A stretch of 64,000 nt of DNA from a virus: the IMG/VR virus record IMGVR_UViG_3300037189_012690, positions 1 to 64,000 of that record; one strand, 5' to 3'. How positions within the stretch are numbered: position 1 is the first letter of the stretch; every line of letters begins with the position of its first letter. Shown here piece after piece: positions 8,216-14,327 of this stretch. A model generated the notes under the pieces. The model did not search any database. It saw nothing but the letters and a program-made list of their open reading frames with translations, and was not told the origin of the DNA. Both the position numbers and the translations under genes were made by a program.

Positions 8216-8713
8216 ATGAAAGCTGTAGGAGAAACAGTAGGTGAATTTGCGATTTCTGGAATCAAACCAAATGAGACCAGTCCAAATAACAGAAAATTAA
8301 TTACAAATAAAAACTTTGTTGATAAATGGAAAATAATACTTTTCTACCCTAACAATTTTGAGATTGTTCCTCCGTTAGAATTAAACAACATTGATAATCT
8401 GTTTGAAACTATAACCGACAAGAATGCTGTAATATTAATAGGCTCTGATGATCAGGACTTTAGTAAAACAGCATGGACTTTGATGAAGAAGAATAGTAAC
8501 GATACTATTTCTTCTTGGTTATTCGCAGATAACACACGCCCTGACTTAAGTTTAGCAAATAAACTAGGACTGACTAAACAAGATACTGAATTTAGTCGTG
8601 TTATCTTTATAGTAGACCCATCAGACACAATACAATATGTTTCATCCGTATCATTAGATGTATCACATAATATTAACAATATGTTAACACTGTTGCAAAA
8701 CGGACAAGTTTAA
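8216..8713 (+). CDS. Peroxiredoxin (AhpC/TSA) homologue lacking all cysteines
   Basis: 165 aa. The thioredoxin-like peroxiredoxin fold is recognisable from ILFYPNNFEIVPPLEL (residues 41-56), ILIGSDDQDF and VIFIVDPSDTIQYV. Canonical AhpC enzymes read FYP-x-DFTFVCPTEL here; the peroxidatic cysteine is replaced by proline (P52). There is no cysteine anywhere in the protein, so it cannot be a thiol peroxidase. A structural or chaperone-like role is inference. It follows the rubrerythrin/rubredoxin genes. Confidence 0.75.
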   Translation: MKAVGETVGEFAISGIKPNETSPNNRKLITNKNFVDKWKIILFYPNNFEIVPPLELNNIDNLFETITDKNAVILIGSDDQDFSKTAWTLMKKNSNDTISSWLFADNTRPDLSLANKLGLTKQDTEFSRVIFIVDPSDTIQYVSSVSLDVSHNINNMLTLLQNGQV

Positions 8714-8714
8714 T

Positions 8715-8743
8715 TTGACAAACAAGGCAGATTGCTATATAAT
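8715..8743 (+). promoter_or_regulatory. Early sigma70-type promoter
   Basis: TTGACA (8715-8720), 17-bp spacer, TATAAT (8738-8743). Full consensus. It drives a short transcript that ends at the hairpin at 8929-8959. Confidence 0.85.
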
Positions 8744-8771
8744 ATTTTACATCAGGACTAAATAAATTACT

Positions 8772-8897
8772 ATGAAACAAAATACTTTTAATCAGCCGAT
8801 GAAACAGATATCACTATGCGTGGTGAATCAGTGGACACCAGCAGGTTTTAATTCCTCATCAAGCATTAATTATGATAGAGTTGAGGGGCTTAGTTAA
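8772..8897 (+). CDS. Small ORF, 41 aa, unknown
   Basis: It starts with ATG at 8772, about 22 bases after the predicted transcription start, and encodes a 41-aa peptide rich in serine and asparagine near its C terminus. There is no clear Shine-Dalgarno sequence, and I recognise no family. It could equally be a non-coding stretch within a small RNA bounded by the promoter at 8715 and the terminator at 8929. Confidence 0.35.
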   Translation: MKQNTFNQPMKQISLCVVNQWTPAGFNSSSSINYDRVEGLS

Positions 8898-8928
8898 AGT
8901 ATAAAGTTGCATACGTTAATTTTACAAG

Positions 8929-8959
8929 CCCTGAGTACTCAAAAAGTCTCAGGGTTTTT
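8929..8959 (+). terminator. Rho-independent terminator
   Basis: CCCTGAG (8929-8935) pairs with CTCAGGG (8948-8954), followed by TTTTT. Confidence 0.85.
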
Positions 8960-8976
8960 CGTTTTAAGGAGCTAAA

Positions 8977-9123
8977 ATGTTTGAAGAAGATAATAGCAAC
9001 ACTGATATCCTTAATGATGATGAACTTGAAGCTTTGATAACAGAAAAGTTTCAAAGATTGCAAGAACAGATTGAAGTAAGGAAACAGGTTGACAACAAAG
9101 TCAGTAAGATGTTAGACTACTGA
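8977..9123 (+). CDS. Small acidic/coiled-coil protein, 48 aa
   Basis: ATG at 8977 is preceded by AAGGAG. The peptide begins with an acidic run (FEEDN, DDELEA) and continues as a predicted amphipathic helix (FQRLQEQIEVRKQ). No family is recognised. It lies directly after a terminator and before a structured non-coding region. Confidence 0.55.
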   Translation: MFEEDNSNTDILNDDELEALITEKFQRLQEQIEVRKQVDNKVSKMLDY

Positions 9124-9331
9124 TAAGCAGTAAGTGTATTAAGAGGGAACGAGGCCCTCGCAGCGCACTATAAATATGCTGTGAACGGGCGGAGTCCTGG
9201 ATGAAAGACTGGAGATAACAGTTGAGTAAAATAGGAATGATAAAGCATACTAATAACAAACCCAACCCCGACCTGAAATCGGGAGTAGTATGCTTTACCA
9301 TACACTTTTGAATACTATAATTTGAGAGTGT
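9124..9331 (+). other. Structured non-coding region upstream of HNH gene
   Basis: No gene is visible here. The stretch holds several potential helices: GAGGG/CCCTC near 9145, CAGC/GCTG around a TATAAATA at about 9170, AGTC/GACT near 9195, and a long hairpin at 9242-9297. That hairpin has AAAGCATACTA at the base pairing with TAGTATGCTTT and CCCGA/TCGGG inside. Such density suggests an RNA element, or a terminator plus leader, placed directly before the HNH endonuclease gene. No known RNA family is recognised. Confidence 0.4.
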
Positions 9332-9339
9332 CTAAATAC
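9332..9339 (+). promoter_or_regulatory. Late-type promoter
   Basis: CTAAATAC lies 16 bases before the HNH gene, with TAGGAG between. Confidence 0.55.
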
Positions 9340-9355
9340 ACTTATAGGAGAAATC

Positions 9356-9916
9356 ATGTCTGTTTTAGCATTAGATATTTCAGGAATTCCTAGACAATGG
9401 ATTTCCAATGAAACTGCAATCACTTATCACGCAAAAGGTATGGTTGCTTGGTCATTAGGTGAAATAGTTGCTAAGTTCAGAGGTGGAATTCAAAATAACG
9501 GACAACAAAGCTATATTGAGACTCCTAGCATTATCGCAATCAATGGACATGGATTTGACATAAGCAAGCATGGCAAAGTTGCACTGACTAACAAAACATT
9601 GTTCGGTCGTGATAGGAATGTTTGTGCATATTGCGGTGATCATTTTCACAATCATCATAACTTGAGTAGAGATCACATTGTTCCAAAGAGCAGAGGTGGA
9701 CTGAATGCATGGACAAATGTAGTTACTGCATGTAGACCATGTAACGGCAAGAAAGATGATATGACATTAAAAGAAAGCAGTATGGAGTTGTTATATGTTC
9801 CATACGAACCAAATCATTTCGAAAATATGATATTACAGAATCGTAATATCTTAGCAGACCAAATGGATTACTTAATGTCTGGCGTTCCTAAGCACAGTAG
9901 AATCTTATTATCATAG
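9356..9916 (+). CDS. HNH endonuclease
   Basis: 186 aa. The N-terminal part (LALDISGIPRQWIS, WSLGEIVA) is typical of a widespread stand-alone HNH family. The catalytic region has a CxxC zinc knuckle (CAYCGDH), SRDHIVPKSRGG with the catalytic Asp-His, NVVTACRPCN with the Asn and second CxxC, then the downstream basic segment. It probably nicks or cuts DNA as a free-standing homing-type nuclease. It lies at the left edge of the tRNA cluster, as mobile endonucleases often do in T4-like phages. Confidence 0.9.
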   Translation: MSVLALDISGIPRQWISNETAITYHAKGMVAWSLGEIVAKFRGGIQNNGQQSYIETPSIIAINGHGFDISKHGKVALTNKTLFGRDRNVCAYCGDHFHNHHNLSRDHIVPKSRGGLNAWTNVVTACRPCNGKKDDMTLKESSMELLYVPYEPNHFENMILQNRNILADQMDYLMSGVPKHSRILLS

Positions 9917-9926
9917 GAAGAAATTA

Positions 9927-10001
9927 CTGGCGTTCGTTCAACGGATAGGACAAGGCTCTTCTAAAGCCTTTATGGGGGTTCGATTCCCTCACGCCGGACC
10001 A
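9927..10001 (+). tRNA. tRNA-Arg (TCT)
   Basis: Cloverleaf with acceptor CTGGCGT/ACGCCGG, anticodon stem AGGCT/AGCCT, anticodon TCT and encoded CCA. It reads AGA, a codon favoured in AT-rich genes. Confidence 0.95.
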
Positions 10002-10011
10002 GTAACAATCG

Positions 10012-10087
10012 GGGGGTTTAGCTCATCTGGGAGAGCGGCAGCTTTGCAAGCTGTAGGTGGTCGGTTCGAGTCCGACAATCTCCACCA
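10012..10087 (+). tRNA. tRNA-Ala (TGC)
   Basis: Acceptor GGGGGTT/AATCTCC, anticodon loop TTTGCAA, T arm GTCGG-TTCGAGT-CCGAC, encoded CCA. Confidence 0.95.
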
Positions 10088-10092
10088 ATCAT

Positions 10093-10169
10093 CGGAGTGT
10101 AGCACAGCCAGGGAGTGCGCATGGTTTGGGACCATGAGGTCGGGAGTTCGAATCCCACTTCCCCGACCA
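10093..10169 (+). tRNA. tRNA-Pro (TGG), imperfect stems
   Basis: Anticodon arm CATGG-TTTGGGA-CCATG and an encoded CCA identify tRNA-Pro. The acceptor stem (CGGAGTG/TTCCCCG) has two mismatches and one wobble. The T stem (GGGAG/CCCAC) also has mismatches. Function is therefore less certain than for its neighbours. Confidence 0.8.
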
Positions 10170-10193
10170 ATTTAACTGTTGTAGAAATACAAC

Positions 10194-10222
10194 TTGACAT
10201 TCAACTCATAGTTCCTTATAAT
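10194..10222 (+). promoter_or_regulatory. Early sigma70-type promoter inside tRNA cluster
   Basis: TTGACA (10194-10199), 17-bp spacer, TATAAT (10217-10222), 22 bases before tRNA-Asn. Full consensus. Confidence 0.9.
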
Positions 10223-10244
10223 ATGAGTTATCGTAATAAATTAA

Positions 10245-10320
10245 TGCTCAATAGCTCAGTTGGTAGAGCACCGGACTGTTAATCCGTTTGTCCCTGGTTC
10301 GAGCCCAGGTTGAGCAGCCA
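10245..10320 (+). tRNA. tRNA-Asn (GTT)
   Basis: Acceptor TGCTCAA/TTGAGCA, discriminator G, anticodon GTT, encoded CCA. Confidence 0.95.
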
Positions 10321-10325
10321 TACAA

Positions 10326-10409
10326 GGAGATGAAGCATCAATGGTGATGCAGCGGACTGTAAATCCGCCGCTTATAGCACGACTGGTTCGATCCCAGTAA
10401 TCTCCACCA
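10326..10409 (+). tRNA. tRNA-Tyr (GTA)
   Basis: Class II cloverleaf of 84 nt with a long variable arm, anticodon stem GCGGA/TCCGC, anticodon GTA, encoded CCA. Confidence 0.95.
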
Positions 10410-10474
10410 GAACGTTCCGTTGTCAACGGATACTCTGACCCGCAGGATTCTATTAGAGTTTGATAAATAAATGT

Positions 10475-11059
10475 ATGAGAAAAAAATACAATATTCAAAC
10501 TCCAAAAGATTTCTACGTTTATGCATATTTAAGAGCTAAAGACGGAAGACACGGAAAAAAAGGAACTCCTTATTATATAGGGAAAGGTAAGGGTAGACGA
10601 ATTGTAGAAACCCATAATAAAATATCTTTGCCGCCTGATGGCAAAAATATTATATTGATAGCTGACGGATTAACTGAAATAGGAGCATTTGCGATTGAAC
10701 GTAGACTCATTAAATGGTATGGCAGAATCATTGATAGTTCTGGAATACTATTAAACAAAAGTGAAGGCGGAGAAGGTAGCAGTGGGTTCAAACAGGATCG
10801 TGAAGTAGTAGAAGCAAGAGCCAAGAAACTACGGGGAAGAAAAAACTCAGAGGAGTTGCGATTAAGGAAAAAATTAGCTCGCCAACAACAAGAACCGTTT
10901 AGTAAAGAAAAACAGGATATAGTAAATCAAAAAATAAGTCAAAATAAAAAAGGAAAACCAAATGGAAAATTAGGAATTCCTATGACTATTGAACAAAAAG
11001 AAAAAATTCGCCTAGCTCAATTAGAAAGATGGCGAATTCGTAAAGAACGTGAGTGTTAA
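10475..11059 (+). CDS. GIY-YIG homing-type endonuclease
   Basis: About 194 aa from the ATG at 10475; a TTG-initiated extension from 10460 is possible. The GIY-YIG core is visible as DFYVYAYLR, then GTPYYIGKGKGRR with the catalytic arginine, then the glutamate-bearing helix IGAFAIERRLIKWYGR. The lysine/arginine-rich C-terminal half contains two short KGKP/LGIP-type motifs like NUMOD DNA-binding modules. Like the HNH gene, it is embedded in the tRNA region and next to a structured RNA. GATAAATAA just upstream resembles a late promoter. Confidence 0.85.
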   Translation: MRKKYNIQTPKDFYVYAYLRAKDGRHGKKGTPYYIGKGKGRRIVETHNKISLPPDGKNIILIADGLTEIGAFAIERRLIKWYGRIIDSSGILLNKSEGGEGSSGFKQDREVVEARAKKLRGRKNSEELRLRKKLARQQQEPFSKEKQDIVNQKISQNKKGKPNGKLGIPMTIEQKEKIRLAQLERWRIRKEREC

Positions 11060-11069
11060 TCACACTCTA

Positions 11070-11300
11070 TTCTGGTCCGGAAGATGAGAAGCGAGGTAAT
11101 TCCTCGTAGGACCTTACACTTAGGCGAAAAGTGCGCTGGCAATGCGAGAACGGACCCTGTCGGGGAGCGGGTGGAAGGTATTTAACAGTTGATGCGGCGA
11201 AAGCTAGACGAAGCTGTTAGTACTATAATTACCGCCGAGGGTCGCAGAGCATTTTAATGATTTTCATTAGTATCAGCCAATGATTATCTGCAATACCTTG
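11070..11300 (+). ncRNA. Candidate structured RNA between GIY-YIG gene and pqqA
   Basis: Two nested domains can be folded by eye. Domain 1: GGTCC (11074) with GGACC (11109-11113) encloses CGAGG/CCTCG. Domain 2: AAGGTATT (11175-11182) with AATACCTT (11292-11299) encloses AACAG/CTGTT (11184, 11214) and GCAGA/TCTGC (11244, 11287), a three-way-junction layout with coaxially adjacent stems. GC content is higher than in neighbouring genes and there is no ORF. It matches no RNA family that I recognise. It might be a stand-alone RNA or a relic of an element mobilised by the GIY-YIG nuclease. Confidence 0.5.
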
Positions 11301-11323
11301 GTGTTTTTACGTGTTACTATATC

Positions 11324-11349
11324 TTAAATACATATGCAGTATATGTATT
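11324..11349 (+). promoter_or_regulatory. Late-type promoter plus inverted repeat before pqqA
   Basis: TTAAATAC (11324-11331) resembles the late element. AATACATAT (11328-11336) and ATATGTATT (11341-11349) form a 9-bp inverted repeat, a possible operator or 5' hairpin. TAAGGAG at 11354-11360 is the ribosome-binding site. Confidence 0.5.
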
Positions 11350-11366
11350 CATTTAAGGAGAATAAC

Positions 11367-11438
11367 ATGTGGACAATACCTCAAGCAACTGATTTGCGTT
11401 TTGGTTTTGAAATCACAATGTACATTGCAAATCGCTAA
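11367..11438 (+). CDS. pqqA: PqqA-like coenzyme PQQ precursor peptide, 23 aa
   Basis: The whole product is 23 residues, [12 protein letters not shown] followed by [11 protein letters not shown]. It matches the PqqA family along its length: an N-terminal MW, a central DLR-x-GFE, and the invariant Glu and Tyr separated by three residues (E15, Y19). In PQQ biosynthesis PqqE cross-links this Glu and Tyr and the peptide is then processed to pyrroloquinoline quinone. A TAAGGAG sits 7 bases upstream, and a terminator follows at 11465, so the gene is monocistronic. No pqqB-E homologue is seen in the window, so the peptide would have to feed host enzymes. Confidence 0.9.
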   Translation: MWTIPQATDLRFGFEITMYIANR

Positions 11439-11464
11439 TACATTGTAAAATAAGTTTTAAGATA

Positions 11465-11485
11465 AGGGTAGCTTGCTACCTTTTT
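11465..11485 (+). terminator. Rho-independent terminator after pqqA
   Basis: GGTAGC and GCTACC flank a 2-base TT loop, followed by TTTTT. Confidence 0.85.
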
Positions 11486-11510
11486 CTACCTAATGGTTAT
11501 GCCCTGCCAG

Positions 11511-11517
11511 ATAAATA
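11511..11517 (+). promoter_or_regulatory. Late-type promoter, leaderless spacing
   Basis: ATAAATA lies 5 bases before the ATG at 11523, and no Shine-Dalgarno sequence is present. Confidence 0.6.
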
Positions 11518-11522
11518 TATCT

Positions 11523-12011
11523 ATGAGTGATATACGTAAATTAATTAACATAGTAGAAGCTGCGCAACAACCTAGAAAGATAGGAAAGCGTATTGGCGGA
11601 GAACTTTATGTGCATAAACAATATGCGATAGAAGCCGGAATTCCTGCAGACGAATTAAAGTTTGCACAATCAAAAATCCCAAATGATTTTGACTTTACTG
11701 TAATCAAATACAATCCCAAGTTAAAAACATTCTCATTCATAGAATCACCTGACTTTGATACTGCAGACGAACCAATCAGTGGTACCAGTATCAGAGTATC
11801 ACCAGATGGTACCGTTAAAGTAACTAAACAGGCAGTTGATCCTTGGATCTATCATCACAAATGGCAATGGGTACCTGATGACTACACAGGCTTTGATGTA
11901 GAGCAAAGCAAACAACGTTCTAAACAATGGCAAGATTTACCAGACGTAGATAAAAGTCGCATTGGTAAGAAAAGCTATTGGGATACCAACGTCATTCCTC
12001 GTATAAAATGA
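11523..12011 (+). CDS. Late phage protein with capsid-targeting-like N-terminus
   Basis: 162 aa, function unknown. The N terminus MSDIRKLINIVEAA is a short amphipathic helix ending in I-V-E|A. This fits the T4 gp21 prohead-protease pattern (I/L)-x-E|A and the capsid-targeting tags of T4 internal proteins. The rest is hydrophilic with aromatic clusters (DPWIYHHKWQW). The late promoter abuts the start codon. It overlaps the next gene by 4 bp. Confidence 0.65.
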   Translation: MSDIRKLINIVEAAQQPRKIGKRIGGELYVHKQYAIEAGIPADELKFAQSKIPNDFDFTVIKYNPKLKTFSFIESPDFDTADEPISGTSIRVSPDGTVKVTKQAVDPWIYHHKWQWVPDDYTGFDVEQSKQRSKQWQDLPDVDKSRIGKKSYWDTNVIPRIK

Positions 12012-12511
12012 AAATCTTTGAACTTGCAGGATCAAAAATTGATCCATTATTAATTGAGTTTTGGAAGCAAGCTAGTCCAATGCAATTGAACTATTACTTT
12101 GTACAAGATAATTGTTATGGCGCCAGTCAAGATTTTATATCATTCTTAGAGAATAAAGGTATAGGTAATGCCGAGATTGTTCCTATTGGTATTGTAAACA
12201 ACGGCAAGAAAAAATATGGATGGTTTCATGCAGACGAACCTGATCTACATATTGACGCACTAGAAACAAAAGATAAATTAGCAATGAAACAATTAGGTCT
12301 TGATCCACGCAAGAAATCAGACCGCATCAAATACATAAACAGTGATCCTGCAATACGTGAAGAATTCAAATGGATACCGCATAGTTGGGTTGAGTTACGA
12401 GGTCAGATACTAGACCCTAGTGGATTTTACTTTGATGGTAAGAGTGGTCAATTTGACCGTATGGTAAATGATAAATCTAACTTAAGTAGCAGGTACCGCT
12501 TCTTTAGTTAG
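12008..12511 (+). CDS. Phage protein of unknown function
   Basis: 167 aa, beginning MKIFELAGSK, a short tag similar to those on neighbouring late genes. The body contains NCYGASQDFISFL and FKWIPHSWVEL, which suggests a compact globular enzyme, possibly of papain-like (NlpC/transglutaminase-type) topology with Cys and His. That is a weak inference. The start overlaps the preceding stop; the 3' end overlaps the convergent metallopeptidase gene by 30 bp. Confidence 0.6.
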   Translation: MKIFELAGSKIDPLLIEFWKQASPMQLNYYFVQDNCYGASQDFISFLENKGIGNAEIVPIGIVNNGKKKYGWFHADEPDLHIDALETKDKLAMKQLGLDPRKKSDRIKYINSDPAIREEFKWIPHSWVELRGQILDPSGFYFDGKSGQFDRMVNDKSNLSSRYRFFS

Positions 12512-13474
12512 TTTCTGTTTTAATTGTTGAATGTAATTCTGAACTTCCGAGTATATTAATTTAGCATAGCGTTGATAAACTTTCTTTGCTCTAGGATCAG
12601 GATTAGTAGCAAGACTTGCTATCATTGGATATCTAGACATTGCGTAAGTAATATCTTCAGGAGTTACTGTTGAAATTTCTTCAACTGAAGTTATTTCTGG
12701 TAGAGCATACGCACGAATAATATACAGAGCGATTTCATGTGCAAATGCAGGAATCTCTTGTGGACTAGCGTAATACAATTCTCTTGCACGAGGATTTTTA
12801 TTCCAGTCTTTGTTGTTGTGTAACTTTATAAACTCGCCTTTCTTTTTATCCAAATAACTGCGATATTCAAGGTTACTTCTTCCTTTTTGAAACTGGCGAC
12901 CATGTTGAGTTGTGTGAACCATTTCATGTGTAACAGTGTTAATTATAGAATCTACACTTGGTTGAATTTGGTCAAGTATTTCATTCAGTAAGAATTTACT
13001 ATGCCTGTCTACCCCATCAGCAATTATAGAACACATTGTGAAAAATGTAGTAACACGATCAGGATATTCACCTGACGCATCAATGCAAAATTGATCGATA
13101 GTATCAATTGTTGTTCTGGCAATATTTTTTATAATTATAGAACCGATGTAAAGATCAGTTCCTTGTGCGTATCCGCCATACTCAGATTTGATAAACTTGA
13201 TAGTGTCCACTTGAACACCGTCAATAGTTTTTAAGTTTTTGAATTCTTTAGCAATATCGGTGGCTAGATATCTTGTAAAAAGATTCACCATTTGTGTTCT
13301 AAATGGATAGCTACGATCATTCTGTGTTAATTCCTGTTCTTCTTCGGGAAATTTACCTTTAGTTTTGGATAAACGTTTTAGAGCCTTTTGGAGCCCTTTA
13401 ATAATCATACCTTGCACCTTACTTTCGTATTGTGTTAGACTGATGGCTTCTGTTAGAATCTCGTTGATTAGCAT
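12482..13474 (-). CDS. HExxH metallopeptidase-like protein with capsid-targeting-like tag
   Basis: 330 aa from the ATG at 13474; upstream in-frame codons lie beyond the late promoter. NTVTHEMVHTTQHG contains the zinc-binding HExxH motif of metallopeptidases. The N terminus MLINEILTEA ends in L-T-E|A, matching the T4 gp21 cleavage rule seen on internal capsid proteins. A capsid-packaged protease delivered with DNA is a plausible but unproven reading. GATAAATAC lies 7 bases upstream of the start. Confidence 0.7.
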   Translation of the reverse strand: MLINEILTEAISLTQYESKVQGMIIKGLQKALKRLSKTKGKFPEEEQELTQNDRSYPFRTQMVNLFTRYLATDIAKEFKNLKTIDGVQVDTIKFIKSEYGGYAQGTDLYIGSIIIKNIARTTIDTIDQFCIDASGEYPDRVTTFFTMCSIIADGVDRHSKFLLNEILDQIQPSVDSIINTVTHEMVHTTQHGRQFQKGRSNLEYRSYLDKKKGEFIKLHNNKDWNKNPRARELYYASPQEIPAFAHEIALYIIRAYALPEITSVEEISTVTPEDITYAMSRYPMIASLATNPDPRAKKVYQRYAKLIYSEVQNYIQQLKQKLTKEAVPAT

Positions 13475-13481
13475 AATATAG

Positions 13482-13489
13482 TATTTATC
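13482..13489 (-). promoter_or_regulatory. T4-type late promoter
   Basis: ATAAATAC on the minus strand, 7 bases upstream of the ATG at 13474. Confidence 0.65.
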
Positions 13490-13542
13490 AGTCAGATACT
13501 CCGAAAAATAACGGGCAAACTTAAAACACATATATAAAGATT

Positions 13543-14148
13543 ATGAAATACTTATACGAAACATTTATTCCGGCTTCTATGCAACATGCAAAAGACATTG
13601 TATTGACCCCGGATCCTGCAAATCCTAATAAATTTGAGGATGAGACCAATCAATTAGTCAATATAATTGCTAACGAAAATATCATATCTGATCAAAAAGT
13701 TGTACTTGATTTTGGATGCGGAATGGGTCGTGTAAGCAAACAATTGATTGAGAGATTCAAATGTGAAGTTATTGGGTTAGACATGAGTATTGACATGCTA
13801 AAGTTGGCCACAATGTATGTTGCTGATTCTAATAAATTTGTTACCTGCAGTTCATTCATCCGTAAGGGAGTAATTGATGTTTGCTTAGCTGCATACGTTT
13901 TGCAGCATGTAGAACACCCAGTAAAAGAGATAGAAACTATAGCTGATGCTATGCGTAAAGATGGATACTTTATATTGCTTAACGAAGCTGAAGGTAGATT
14001 AGTTCCCGGTGATGTTAGGTCAGATAATAGTGTCATCTGGTTCAATGATGATTTTAATGTTTTTAAAGAAGTAGAGAAGCACTTTGCATTAGTCAAATCT
14101 ATTCCTTTCAGCGGAAAGATTGACGTAAAGATTTATAAGAAAAAGTAG
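13543..14148 (+). CDS. Class I SAM-dependent methyltransferase
   Basis: 201 aa. VVLDFGCGMGRVSKQLI is motif I, the SAM-binding glycine loop, and VIGLDMSIDML is motif II. AYVLQHVEHP fills the motif IV position common in small-molecule methyltransferases of the Methyltransf_11 type. Substrate unknown. A late-like TATAAAGA lies just before the ATG with no ribosome site. The last base of the stop codon is also the first base of tRNA-Thr. Confidence 0.85.
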   Translation: MKYLYETFIPASMQHAKDIVLTPDPANPNKFEDETNQLVNIIANENIISDQKVVLDFGCGMGRVSKQLIERFKCEVIGLDMSIDMLKLATMYVADSNKFVTCSSFIRKGVIDVCLAAYVLQHVEHPVKEIETIADAMRKDGYFILLNEAEGRLVPGDVRSDNSVIWFNDDFNVFKEVEKHFALVKSIPFSGKIDVKIYKKK

Positions 14149-14223
14149 CCCATTTAGCTCAGTTGGTAGAGCAACTGATTAGTAATCAGTAGGTCGGCGG
14201 TTCGAATCCGTCAATGGGCACCA
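14148..14223 (+). tRNA. tRNA-Thr (AGT)
   Basis: Acceptor GCCCATT/AATGGGC, anticodon stem ACTGA/TCAGT, loop TTAGTAA giving anticodon AGT, T arm GGCGG-TTCGAAT-CCGTC, encoded CCA. An A at position 34 is rare among bacterial tRNAs other than Arg-ACG. A second Thr tRNA (TGT) lies at 18354. Confidence 0.9.
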
Positions 14224-14255
14224 CCAAATATATTGATATTTTACATTTTCCCATG

Positions 14256-14263
14256 TATAAATA
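14256..14263 (+). promoter_or_regulatory. T4 late promoter for dnaK
   Basis: Exact TATAAATA followed by C, giving a predicted leader of roughly 60 nt before the dnaK ATG. Confidence 0.8.
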
Positions 14264-14268
14264 CATGT

Positions 14269-14327
14269 CTCAGATGCGCCTTACGGGCTTCTGATAAAAA
14301 ATCTTGCTTAATTTAAAGGAGAAAAAT
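14269..14327 (+). promoter_or_regulatory. dnaK 5' leader with ROSE-like RNA thermometer
   Basis: Two hairpins are visible. The first (about 14271-14293) has CAGATGC pairing with GCTTCTG apart from mismatches. The second pairs CTTGCTT (14303-14309) with AAAGGAG (14315-14321) across a 5-nt loop. Six pairs form, with a single bulged G opposite the Shine-Dalgarno sequence. This is the hallmark of ROSE thermometers, in which a UUGCU strand masks AGGA. The same hairpin occurs before hsp20. It would block translation until the helix melts. Confidence 0.65.

Noticed and set aside
10460-10474. TTG start for the GIY-YIG gene
   Set aside because: The ATG at 10475 is in frame, closer to the conserved domain, and directly follows the late-like element; the extension adds only five residues.
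9972-10526. ORFs across the tRNA-Arg/Ala/Pro/Asn/Tyr block on both strands
   Set aside because: They translate tRNA sequences (for example SSSGRAAALQ from tRNA-Ala); the cloverleaf structures explain the sequence.
11070-11300. Identification of the structured RNA as RNase P RNA, tmRNA or a group I intron
   Set aside because: The conserved core sequences of these RNAs that I can recall are not present, and flanking tRNAs are uninterrupted.
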